Below are positions 53,247-63,406 of a DNA stretch of 64,000 nucleotides, one piece after another. Source of the stretch: Locusta migratoria (taxonomy: Eukaryota > Arthropoda > Insecta > Orthoptera > Acrididae); assembly GCA_026315105.1 (NCBI GenBank), contig CM048748.1, positions 26,763,078 through 26,827,077 of the forward strand, read 5' to 3'. The notes below the pieces were generated by a model. The model was given only the letters and a program-made list of their open reading frames with translations. It searched no databases and was not told the DNA's origin. Positions within the stretch are counted from its first letter, which is position 1. Each line of letters begins with the position of its first letter. A program made the translations under genes and the position numbers.

Positions 53247-53300
53247 AAAAAGCATTTCTGCGATATGGAGATTTTTAAATTATAATTTTAAACACTGCAA

Positions 53301-53430
53301 AGGAAAACTGTTAAAGACGTACCTATTCTACGACGTTATTGTTGACTTGTCGTAATACAAATACAGTATCAAGAACATCAAGTGTTGCGAGATGCGTTTG
53401 TCTTTTGATGAACTTTTACCAGGTGGTCAG
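53301..53430. other. Short spacer
   Basis: No feature recognised between the tandem repeat and the palindrome. Confidence 0.35.
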
Positions 53431-53476
53431 CAACGTTTCGATGAGTTTCGTAGTCATCATTCTCAGGCGTACTCAT

Positions 53477-53906
53477 TGTTGTGTCTCCGTGATTGTAGCG
53501 TAGGCAGGAGGTGTATGGTGACTAACAAGGATGTGAACAAGGTCTGCAACTAAAATGTTTAATCCACAAAGGATTTATTGACAGAGGAAATCAATACTTA
53601 TATCTGATAAGCCTGTGGTGGTACAAACTTGTTTACTACTAGATAGTTCTGCAAAGGTATCAAATAGTATATTGCTGCGGCTTGTAAACTGCTGGCTCTT
53701 CTCTGTCGAACTTCCTGTAATTGTCGACTGCCTCGTACTGATTCGAACTCTCTTCCTATCAGCCGGCGCGCGAAGCAGGCAAAGAGCTACCCAGACTGCG
53801 AGCGCCCCCTGCGGCCGAAGTACCACGGAGCGTTTTGTCGCGTCTTCTACTTGCGCGGTGACTTGCGCGGACCGCCGGCGTCGTCACTAATTGTGACGCG
53901 ATAACA
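53477..53906. mobile_element. Solo LTR, 5-bp target duplication
   Basis: Begins TGTTGTGTCTCC and ends GCGATAACA (TGTT..AACA inverted ends). Perfect CTCAT at 53472-53476 and 53907-53911. Length 430 bp, with a GC-rich third (53760-53890). No internal coding region remains, so it is a recombined LTR. The strand cannot be fixed without a second copy. Confidence 0.88.
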
Positions 53907-53921
53907 CTCATCATCGTCATC

Positions 53922-53964
53922 CTCGCCTGAGGATGATGAGTACGAAACTCATCGAATCGTTGCG
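53922..53964 (+). ncRNA. Hammerhead-like motif with 7-bp stem II
   Basis: Core CTGAGGA (53927-53933, N=G), one extra T, then stem II GATGAGT (53935-53941) pairing fully with ACTCATC (53947-53953) around a 5-base loop. GAA follows, but the next base is T instead of A (53957), which breaks the invariant pair at the base of stem III. Stem I is CGC (53924-53926) with GCG (53962-53964). Probably an inactive descendant. Confidence 0.45.
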
Positions 53965-54081
53965 CTAAGACAACGTACCATCCGGCTCAATGATCACAAA
54001 TCTTGATTTATGTGTGGATTTTACCACACTATACTCAGAACCACAAATCATTTGCATGAAACAGAGAAAATATTCAGATTG

Positions 54082-55165
54082 TTGTTGTTATTATTGAGGT
54101 CTTTAGTCCGGAGACTGGTTTGATGCAGATTGTTGTTGTTATTGAGGTCTTCAGTCCGGAGACTGGTTTGATGCAGCTCTCCACCCTACTCTATCCTGAG
54201 CAAGCCTCTTCATCTCCTCATAATAACGGCAACCTACATCCATTTGAATAAGCTTAATGTAATCGTCTCTTGATCTCCCTCTGCGGTTTTTACCCCAAAC
54301 ACTTCACACTAAATTCACAATAGACAATGTCTAATAATGTGTCCTACCAATCGATCCCTTCTTTTGGTCAAGGTACGCCACAAATTCCTTTTCTTCTCAA
54401 TTCTGACCAGTATCTCCTTATTAGTTACGCGATCCACCAACGTAACCTTCAGCATTCTTCTGTAACACCACATTTCGAAAGCCTCAATCCTCTTCTTGTC
54501 CGCGCTGTTTATCGTCCATGTTTCAGTCCCATACAAGGCAACACTCCTTCAGAAAGGACTTTCTTATGCTTGAATTAATATTCGATGTTAGCAAATTTCT
54601 CTTTTTCAGAAATTCTTTTCTTCCCATTGCCATTCTGCATTTTATACCCTGCGACCATCGCATATTATTTTACTGCCTAAGTAACAAAATTCATCTACCA
54701 CCTTTATTGTTTCATTACCTAATCGAATTCCGTCAGCATCGCCTGATTTTCTAAGAATGCATTCCGTTACTCTTGCTAATGTTCATCTTATATGCTCCTT
54801 TCAACACACGTCAATTCCGTTCAATTGCTCCTCCATGTCCTTTGCTGTTACTGTCAGAATTACAATCTCATCAGCAAAACGCAAGGTTTTTATTTCTTCA
54901 CCCTGAACTTTAATTCCTTCTCCAAATTTATCCTTGCTTTCCTTTACAGCTTGCTCAATGTACAAAATGAACAACATTGGAGAAAGGCTACAACCCTGTC
55001 TTACACCCTTCCCAACTTCTGCATCCGTTTCATGCCCTTCGACTCTGATAACTGCTGTCTGCTTTTTGTACAAATTGTAAATAACCTCCCGTTCCCTGTA
55101 TTTTACTCCTGCTGATTTCAGAATTTGGAAGAGAGTATTCCTATCAACATTGTCAAAATATAGTA
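54082..55165 (-). mobile_element. RTE LINE, 3' half, with doubled 3' terminus
   Basis: The terminal sequence GAGGTCTTTAGTCCGGAGAC and TGGTTTGATGCAG appears twice in a row (54097-54127, 54145-54175) before the coding part. Read leftward from 55165, the frame gives EGHETDAEVGKGVRQGCSLS, LFILYIEQAVKESKDKFGEG, LRFADEIVILTVTAKDMEEQ (catalytic FADD changed to FADE), FCYLGS-region, YGTETWTINSADKKRIEAFE and RRMLKVTLVDRVTNKEILVR. Short deletions occur near 54555 and 54650. A further 3' scrap (TTGTTATTATTGAGGTCTTT) lies at 55185-55208. Confidence 0.85.
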
Positions 55166-55247
55166 TATAACATAATATATCTATGTTGTTATTATTGAGG
55201 TCTTTAGTCTTTAGTCACAGTGATTTAAAGTTTATCAATGATAATCA

Positions 55248-55428
55248 AATGTTTGTTAAGCTTATGGGACTTAACTACGGGGTCATCAGTCCCTAAACTT
55301 ACAAACTACTTATGAACTACTTACGAACTAGGACGGCACAAATATCCATGCCCGAGGGGGGATTCGAACCCCCGACCGTAGTGGCCGTGCTGACCGTGAC
55401 TGGAGCGCCTCAGTCACCGCGGCCACCG
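55248..55428 (-). mobile_element. tRNA-derived SINE, type 1, 12-bp target duplication
   Basis: Inverted SINE of the common type, very like the copy at 21405. Perfect CAATGATAATCA flanks at 55236-55247 and 55429-55440. Confidence 0.95.
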
Positions 55429-55440
55429 CAATGATAATCA

Positions 55441-56398
55441 CCTTTTCCTTATAATTATTTCTGTAACAAACCACACGTCACACCAATAACGTTCCAAACG
55501 GCCAATAAATCGAAATTGTTCGGATTTGTTCCTTTCATGCAATCTTGATGTTCTCCATAGGCTTCTCGATCTCAAGGTTCCAATAGTTCTGTGATATTGG
55601 AGCCTGTTATTAAAAAAGTCTATATCACAGTTTGTAATTAATATCGTCTTTGCAATTTACTCTTAATTTGGGGTCATTTTCCCCCAAGATATTATTTATA
55701 GTTCACTTTTCCAAAAACATTCCACAATGTTGTTAAGGGTTCTAACTACGAAATAAGCTTGTAAAACACTATTTTTATATCTCTTGTTATATATTTTCGT
55801 GAAAAAACTCTGTTAACAATCATTACACTTGAAAACACATACGTATGATAATTAACAGTTCGGAAATTCAATTCCTCACATTTATTGATTTTCTTCTAAC
55901 AAAATCTCTGCTTCTGTTTACAGTTCGTATCTATACTGATATTACCTAAAATGATGTCCGAAATCCCAATATCTACTATCGTTGAAAATATGACTGGTAA
56001 AATTTGACCAAGTTCGTACTAATATCGGGAGACAGAATTTCACACTATCTCTTACAGCCTATCCCCGATCTAAACCTCATAGATATTATTACGATGAATA
56101 GCGCTAAAATTAGGATTGAGATCTGACTTTACAGTAAACTAAACTTATTGAACCTAACGATGGCTCGCAAAGAACTACACTCAAAGAGAGCTGAACTCGC
56201 AGAGAGTGGGGAACCCAACTGCGGTTTACATTAATTTTCAGACAAGAGATTGGTGTTATTTGGGGTGTTTTGACCGTCTTACACTCTGCTTTTGTTTAAT
56301 TACTCTGATTAAAAAGATTGTAACTTATTTCATTACAAATTTCCAAATATAGACTTATTCTGCCTCGCAAAATGACAAAAAATTTACAAATGATTTTT
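55441..56398. other. No gene recognised; AT-rich intronic sequence
   Basis: About 1 kb with no readable motif, repeat or exon. Confidence 0.4.
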
Positions 56399-56774
56399 AC
56401 AAGTTTCCAGCCAAAATCGCGTTTTTTATATGTAGACGACCAGTTTCGACGTTCACAGACGTCGTCTTCTGATCTCCTATATTTTACAAAGTCATATCTT
56501 ATATGGTTTTAAACTATATCTTTTCATTACATTTCTCATGGAGTAGTGACTCTCTTGCAACCAGTGAGGACACGTATACTGTAGATCCAATGATATGTTC
56601 AACTTCACCATTAATGTTTGTATACAACTACTCCATGACAAATGTAATGAAAGAATATAGGTAAAATGATATAGCATATGACATTGTAAAATATAGGACA
56701 TCAGAAAATGACGTGTGCAAACGTCGAAACTGGTCATCCATAAGTAAAAAACGCGATCTTGGCTGGAAATTTGT
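56399..56774. repeat. Hairpin repeat with about 149-bp inverted arms
   Basis: The left arm 56399-56547 and right arm 56626-56774 are inverted copies along almost their full length (ACAAGTTTCCAGCC at the left edge versus GGCTGGAAATTTGT at the right edge; CATGGAGTAGT near the loop). The spacer is 78 bp. Both arms hold a hammerhead-like motif (CGTCGAAACTGGTC) reading outward, but the core is CAGAAGA or CAGAAAA instead of CTGANGA. The right edge touches the 3' tail of a CR1-like LINE. Confidence 0.9.
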
Positions 56775-56776
56775 AT

Positions 56777-57605
56777 ATACATCTACATGGAATACTCTGC
56801 AAATCACATTTAAGTGCCTGGCATAGGGGTTCATCGAACCACTGTTAAACTATTTATCTCCCATTCGATTCTGGAATAGCGCGGAAAGAAAGAACACCTG
56901 AATCTCTCCGTTCGAGCTCTGATTTCTCGTATTTTATTCTGATGATCATTTCTACCTATGTAAGTGGGAGTCAACAATATATATTTGCATTCAGAGGAGA
57001 ATGTTGGCGATTGTAGTTTCGTAAGTAGCCCACGCCGCCGTTGTTGTAATAATTCCCATCCCAGATCCTGTATTTCCGTAGCGCTGTCTCCCTTTGTATC
57101 GTGACAATACGAAACGAACTGCCCTTCTTTGCACTCTTTCGATGTCCTCCGGCAGACCCGCCTGATAAGGATCCCCCACTGGGCAGCAACACTCCAAGAA
57201 GCGCAGTTTCTTTAGTAGTTCTGTTGCATCTTTTAAGGGTTCTGCCAATAAAACGTAATCTCTGGTTCGCCTTTCCCACGATATTATCTACGTGTTTTTT
57301 CCAGTTTAGGTCTGAAGTAATAGTAATTCCTAGGTATTTTGTGGAGTTTACGGCCTTCACGTTTGATTGATTTATGTTGTAAACAAAGTTTAACGGATTT
57401 CTTTTCGTACTTATGTGGACGACTTCACACTTCTCATTATTTCGAGTCAATTGCCAATTCTTACACCATAGTGATATCTCATTCAGATCGTTCTGCAGTT
57501 GGTATTGATCTTCAGATGATTTTACTAGACGGTAAATGACGACGTCATCTGCGAACAACCTAAGAGAGCTACTTAGATTTTCCCCCTAAATCGTTTATGT
57601 AAATA
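56777..57605 (-). mobile_element. CR1-like LINE with TAGATG-type end, minus
   Basis: The 3' tail is at the left (ACATCTACATGGAATACTCT). The minus frame 56971-57558 starts at the catalytic box MFADDVVIYRLVKSSEDQYQ (intact FADD). It runs EISLWCKNWQLTRNNEKCEV, STKYLGITITSDLNWKKHVD and RFIGRTLKRCNRTTKETALL, then shifts frame near 57195. Remaining pieces are PVGDPYQAGLPEDIERVQRR and ETTIANILL. Truncated at the 5' side just upstream of the FADD box. Confidence 0.88.
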
Positions 57606-57767
57606 AAGAATCTAAATTGACTAAAATGTTGCAATACTAATGCTACGATCGCGATGTAGTGTTATACATCCGAGAATTCATCACTGTAATACGCCGAGAA
57701 AGCTTGCAAGCGTTTGTCTTTTCTTTTCACTTGCAATGTGTCGTCTGCTAGTATTTCTATATTTATG
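57606..57767. other. No gene recognised
   Basis: Short spacer without recognisable content. Confidence 0.35.
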
Positions 57768-59941
57768 TATTACTAGCTGTAAATCCGGCGTCGGCAGGGT
57801 GTTTTTATCCTACACTCTTGTTATGTACTCTTGTTATATACCCAGTGATCTTTCTCTTGCTTTAAAGGTCATGTGTACAAAAATTCATAAAGATTGGAGT
57901 GAAACTATGAAGTTTATAAAATTCCGTAAGTTAAGTACCGTCCACCATGCACCGAACGAAATTTTATACAGACAGTGACATTCCTCGAGTTTTAAGGTAG
58001 TGTGTGCAAAATTTCATCACTATCGGAACAAAACTATGCATAGAAATCTAATAGAATCTCAGGGCCACAGTGAGAAACGCGCATTGTTGTTCTCAAATAT
58101 TCCAGTTCTTTTTCATACAACCATTGTTCTGGGATTAACGGAAACAACAACAAAAAAGGACCTGTGAAATCCGTCGAGCCGTTTCCAAGTTATGGCGCGA
58201 CCAGTGTACTTGGGGATCCATTTTTATGTTGCAAAGTACCCTCCCCCATGCACTGTGTGAAACGTAAGGTAGATAGTGACCTTTCTTTTTGTTTGAAGGT
58301 CAAGCGTGGGAAATTTCCTGAAGTTCGGAATGAAACTGTAGATTTCCTGAGTCTGTAGGAGAAGTATGCTCCGCCATGCACCTATCACAAAATACTTTCT
58401 TAGCTGACGTTTTCTACCTATAAACTACATTCCTGCCAAATTTTAGCTTCGTAGGTGAAATGGTTTTCGAGATTTCGTGCTTAGTCAGTGAGTGAGTGAG
58501 TCTCCTTTCGCTTTTATATAGAGAGAGATTAAGAAAACAGATTGCTTAATTTTGGATGCAAGAGAATTAAGGTAGACTTGCAGACAAAAATAAATAGTAA
58601 CATTCAAATCTGTAATGCTAACTTTATTTAAAACTAGCTGAAAACCCGGCGTTGCACGGATATTTATTTATTTATTCTTACCATTTTTCGGGAATATATT
58701 CGCTTGTATAAGGGCTGTATGTCTGTAAAATATATTTGGAATACAATTAGAAGTAATAGATTAAAACTTGGTGGGTGGTGGGGCGTTTTTCCAAAACGTT
58801 ATTTTTATGTAATCATATCTCATGAACTGTGATACAATTTAGAAAATACACTCAACTATATTCGTGTATACTGTCTGTAAAATTACCTGCCGCTACAATT
58901 TGTAGTGTAGAAATTAAAAATTGTAACGTCATACTGAATGCCGTTGTTTTAGTCCATGAACAGAGGAACGTTACTGTTATGTGCTCATATCTCATGAACT
59001 AAGTGTCGGAATGTGATACAATTTAGAAGCTCCATTCAACTATAAATGTGTATACTGTCTGTAAAATATCCTGTCGCATCAATTTGTAGTGTTCAAATTA
59101 TAAATTGTAACGTCATACCGAGAGCCGTAGTTTTACTCCATAAACAGCGGAAAAGTAGTAAGCGAGAAACTTTTTTCCTTTCATCATTTTATCATGATTG
59201 TCAGCGAGAAAAAGTTTAATAAAGGTTTGAAATTATGTTTAAAGTTTGTTGCAAGTCGCTAAGTACTGTCATTCCCATATAGTGTATTTCGAAAGTTTCG
59301 CCGCAGAATATGGCATTTTTTGCAATTTCTAATGGTTATGATGTAATATCTTTTTAACCATGTGCCGTATGTGATTCTTAACCATGCAGCAATTGTTACC
59401 TCACGGTAAGGAATGTGTGTACCAAATTTGGTTGAATTCGGTCCAATGGTTTAGGAGAAAATGAGCAGCAATGTCGCAAAATGCAGCAGTTTTTCGCACA
59501 TCTGATTGTTTATGACGTCATATCTCGTGAACTATATATCGTAAGTGATTCTTACACTTACGGCGACCGCAAGCTTACGTGTACAAAATTTCATAAAAAT
59601 TGGAACAAAACTGTAGATTTGTATGCAACACGTACAAACATACGGACACTCTGCTTTATATATTAGACATGGACATGCCTCATGCGACAGTTTTACGGCA
59701 TCTACAGCGAAACTGTTGTGAGCGGTAGACTTCGTTTCATCATTTTCTGTATGTGTGTAGGGGGTAGGAAATTACATGCTAACTTTGTTGCGGATCCCTA
59801 ACTATTCCCATTTCCCAAAAATTGACGCATAAATCTGGGTATTCAAAATGTTCAAATGTTTGTAAATCTATCGAACCAAACTGCGTGGTCATCGGTCCGT
59901 AGCTTACAAACTACTTAAACTAAGGTAAACTAAGCTAAGGA

Positions 59942-59997
<56 letters not shown>

Positions 59998-60350
59998 CCG
60001 CAGGGAGGACTCGAACCTCCGACGGCGAGCAACCGCGCGCTCCACAGCGAGGCGCCTTAGACCGCGCGGCTACTCCACTGCGGCCTAACCTAAGGACAAC
60101 GACACACACACACACACCCCTGCCCTAGGGAGGACATGAACCTCCGACGGAGAAATCTGGGTATTGTCATGTGGTATGCTCTCATTATTTATGACATCAT
60201 ATCTCCTGAGCTATGTGTCGTACTCTTTTGTTTTATGTCAGGAACCTTCGTGGGCGTACGGTGAACAGTTCACCAAAGTTTCATTGCAATGAATGAATGG
60301 TTTATGAACATATAGAGGACGTACAGACAAACATTCATTTCTATATTTAT
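57768..60350. repeat. Repeated TAGCTG..CCGGCG-type elements, three members
   Basis: Member one starts TACTAGCTGTAAATCCGGCG (57770) and ends in TTATATAGAGAGAG near 58528. Member two starts AACTAGCTGAAAACCCGGCG (58633) and ends CTTTATATATTAGAC near 59666. A third, partial member occupies about 59700-60350. All share words such as GTACAAAATTTCATAA.GATTGG, GAACAAAACT.TAGA and TCTCGTGAACTATATGTCGT. Such TAGCTG/CCGGCG-bounded repeats are common in insect genomes, but I cannot assign a superfamily or a coding region. Confidence 0.5.
59844..60152 (-). mobile_element. Dimeric tRNA-derived SINE, 13-bp target duplication
   Basis: A complete inverted type 2 SINE with (CA)n at 59945-59994, inverted box B GGACTCGAACCTCCGACGG and head CTACTCCACTGCGGC is followed by a second, shortened inverted module. 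That module runs CTAACCTAAGGACAACGACA, a (AC) run and a degraded box B, GGACATGAACCTCCGACGG. AAATCTGGGTATT at 59831-59843 and 60153-60165 is perfect and brackets both modules, so they were inserted together. Confidence 0.92.
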
Positions 60351-61229
60351 GTATCATTATTATTGTTGGATCAACAGTGTTGTCTTCAGTGAGTCGTGGC
60401 ACGTACACACTCACAGCTTGTGTCGCCTGGTAGGCCAGTCAAATTAGACATTGAAAACGCAAATCGTGATGTAGTTCTAATTTTTGATAAGTTGTTAGGA
60501 CCAGTTACAGTAGTACGAAACCAAGTTTGCAGATTCGAAAACCCTGTGCTTCCCAAGTTATAAGTGCAAAACTCCGAAATTTTTGGACTTTTTTTAGATT
60601 TCGCCTTCTAATACATAAACTATGAGTTTTACGATATTAGTAGTTTTTACCATTTCCAAAGTATATAGAATATGTAATAATTTAAGCCTAACCGCGGCGT
60701 TATACGTCTAATAGTTTTCTAGATATGAAGTCAAAAATGGGCTTATTTTTACCAAAAATGAAAATTTTAAGTTTTGCTTTGATTTCAAGCTGACTATTGG
60801 CATAACCGCTCATCCTGTGAGAATAGACATGAGAATTGAAGTTGTAGTAAATTTTATTAGCTTTAAAATAAGCACAAAATGAACTCTCTAGGGCGAGTAG
60901 TTCTCTTCAAATTGTACAAAAACGGAAAGTCGGGAAACTGAAATGTTTGAAGAAATGAGCCTAAACACTAATGACAAATTGTGGGCATGCAAAGAAATAA
61001 AAATGTGTATCACTTTCTTTAAAGAAATGCAACTGTGTAATAAAAAACATACATTTCAATAACTGAAAACTCTCACTGTTTTGGTTTCTTAGAAGATCCT
61101 GGTTGTTCACAGTCGTGTTCTAAGACATACGGAGGCTCCTGCGGTGCTGCATCCATTCCTGACTGTTCGTCCGAAGGCGGGAGATCATCGTAATCGACTT
61201 CATCCTGGTAGATCAGACTCGTAGTGACG

Positions 61230-62640
61230 TTGTATCAAGTGGTACCAGAGCAGAGAGTGCACAAAGCTGAGCACTGAAGCCCGGCTCTCCGGCAGTTGCA
61301 CGATCCCATGCATCCCTTCTTGCACTTACATGAGAGCGATCTGAGAAGTTTAGGTGGGCCTGGTTCACATAATGTTGTTACTGGTAATAGACCAACGGAG
61401 TCTTCGACCAACCCCACTGTGTGGCATCCTTCGGCACTCTCAACCTTGTTTGCACTTGGTGATATGTGCGGTAGGAATGGAAGGAAGCAGCTTCTTTGGT
61501 CGGGGGCAAACGCCCCAGGTCCACCTTCGCATTGGCTGAACATCAGCTATAGTTTCATGACTAGTACTTGGCAATAGAAACACAGATGCCAGGTCAATCA
61601 GGTACTTGGTACCTTTGAAGAACACTCCACAATTTTGTTTTTCCTTGCCAGAAAAGAGCGGAAGTTGTGTCACATCCGCTAAATGCATGTAGGAAGAGTT
61701 CAAATCCGGGGGGCAATTCTATTTCTCCTCGACAGAAAGAAGAAGTGGAAAACTGAGTACCACTTGACTCGCCTCTATTGTTTTTCTGGAAATAAACTTT
61801 TCGGACTGTAGAGCCCAAGCCGCAAAGGAGAACGAATAAGTCAACATCATCCCCAACCACGATCACGTTCTCGTAGGATACGCTTTTATCGAGGCCAGTG
61901 CAGATAATGTCGCGGTCTGCGTCTTCTGTTGCTCTCTTAGTTTCAACGCCCTCGAGTTCAAACGCAGAGCACAGCTGGTCAATGAGACGTCTTTTGTTTG
62001 AGTCGTTTTTCTAACACTGTCTCCTGGGGAATTTTGATGATAGTTGACGAGTTAATTACGATCTCATTGCAAGAAAGGGCAGCGCAGCGGCGCAATCGTT
62101 CTGCAGTTTTAGTACTCCTGAGGGCTCCATCTTCAGGATATCCATCAAACACCACTGCGACGTTCCTACCAAAGTTGTTTAAAGTGTAGGTAATGTAGGT
62201 AGTAACTATAGCCTTCATCGAGTCGTTTCTGTGACAGATAGCCTTGTGGAGAAGGTATCAAATGTTCAAATGTTTGTAATTCTATCGGACCAAACTGCGT
62301 GGTCATCAGTCCGTAGCTTACAAACTACTTAAACCTAGGTAAACTAACTTAAGGACAACACACACCCATGCCCCAGGGAGGACTCGAATTTCCACGGCGA
62401 GAAGGTATCCCCCATCGACCACTACAAAGTCCTGGTTCCAAGAAAAATGTTTTGTGAAAGTGGTGAAAAAGCGGCATAAAAAGTTGACTTCGCTCCCTAA
62501 CGCATCCCCTCTTCTTTGAACAATGCCAGTGGATAAGGGGCCAGTTCGAACTTAAAATGCTCTTACAGTTCACTGTTCGACTTGTTTGTGATACACATCC
62601 TTTGAAAAATGGTGAGTGGATTAACGTCGACACGCTTCTT
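61230..62640 (-). pseudogene. PIN/XPG-like nuclease plus CXC-type cysteine-rich protein, broken
   Basis: Read leftward: TIFQRMCITNKSNSEL, APYPLALFKEEGMR, a SINE gap (62260-62398), YYLHYLHFKQLW in one frame or TYITYTLNNFGRNVAVVFDG in the next, STKTAERLRRCAALSCNEIV, then KSVSYENVIVVGDDVDLFVL, GFELFLHAFSGCDTTSALFW and LRSLSCKCKKGCMGSCNCRR with AGLQCSALC. VFDGY, GDDVDL and SGCDTTSA are acidic clusters placed as in FEN1/XPG-like PIN folds. The closing C.C..GC...C.CR..GL.CS..C resembles a CXC zinc-binding domain. Stops and frameshifts near 61980, 61600 and 62220 make it non-functional. No host gene role is implied. Confidence 0.7.
62260..62398 (-). mobile_element. Truncated tRNA-derived SINE, 11-bp target duplication
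   Basis: Inverted type 2 SINE cut just past box B (GGAGGACTCGAATTTCCACG). Perfect GAGAAGGTATC flanks at 62249-62259 and 62399-62409. It interrupts the nuclease-like pseudogene. Confidence 0.93.
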
Positions 62641-63406
62641 GTGTACTTTAATGGAGTTCGTGATTGTCGACAAAGTTACCACTTTATCTTTTCTTTTGAA
62701 CGTTAGTTTGCAGAACGAGCTGCCAGTTTTTTCTTGACCACTTCAATGCCTTTTTCCATTCCAACAATATAAACAGGCGAAGACTGAAGTTGTACATTTT
62801 ATGTGGGTTCACAGGTCGTTACAATTTTTATAATACACGAGTTTCATTTAAAGATACAATGGAACCTTTCGCTGAATGTCCACAATTTGTCATTAGTGTT
62901 TAGGCTCAATTCTTCAAAAATTTCAGTTTCCTGACTTTCCGTTTTTGTACAATTTGAAGAGAACTACTCGCTCTATAGAGTTCATTTTGTGCTTATTTTA
63001 AAGCTAATAAAATTTACTACAACTTCAATTCGCATGTCTATTCTCGCAGGATGAGCGGTTATGCCAATATTCAGCTCGAAATCAGAGCAATACTTAAAAT
63101 TTTCATTTTTGGTAAAAATAAGCCCATTTTTGACGCTTCATGTCTAGAAAACTATTGGATGTATAACGCTGCGGTTAGGCTTCAATTGTTACATATTCTA
63201 TGTACTTTGAACATGGTAAAAACTACTAACATCGTAAAACTCATAGTTTATGCGTTAGAAGGCAAAATCTAAAAAAAGTCCGAAAATTTCGGAGTTTTTC
63301 ACTTATAATTTGGGAAGCACAGGGTTTTCAAAACTGCAAACTTGGTTTTATACTACTCTAGCAGGTCCTAACAACATATCAAAAAATTAGAACTACATTA
63401 CGATTT

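Larger units (their letters stand above)
52748..53300. repeat. About 178-bp tandem repeat, two units, one SINE-filled
   Basis: Unit one starts near 52750 (GAATAAAATGTAAG) and unit two near 53130 (GAATAAAACGTAGG). Both share GTGCAATTA.TTATTAGCAT, GTCGCTTTGCAGTGCT, GTCAT.TGAAGATAGTTT and GAAAC..GTCAT.AAATAG. After subtracting the SINE and its duplication, unit one is about 178 bp. Each unit contains a hammerhead-like motif. Confidence 0.85.
53431..53964. repeat. Palindromic repeat opened by a solo LTR
   Basis: CAACGTTTCGATGAGTTTCG..CTCAGGCG (53431-53468) and CGCCTGAGG..CGAAACTCATCGAATCGTTG (53925-53962) are inverted arms of about 38 bp. Without the solo LTR they would be only about 20 bp apart. 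Each arm contains a hammerhead-like motif, minus on the left and plus on the right, both pointing outward. Confidence 0.88.

Noticed and set aside
53615..53890. Ninety-codon open frame
   Set aside because: It lies wholly inside the solo LTR, where LTRs do not normally encode protein.
59930..60115. Cysteine- and valine-rich frame
   Set aside because: It is the translation of a CA microsatellite inside a SINE.
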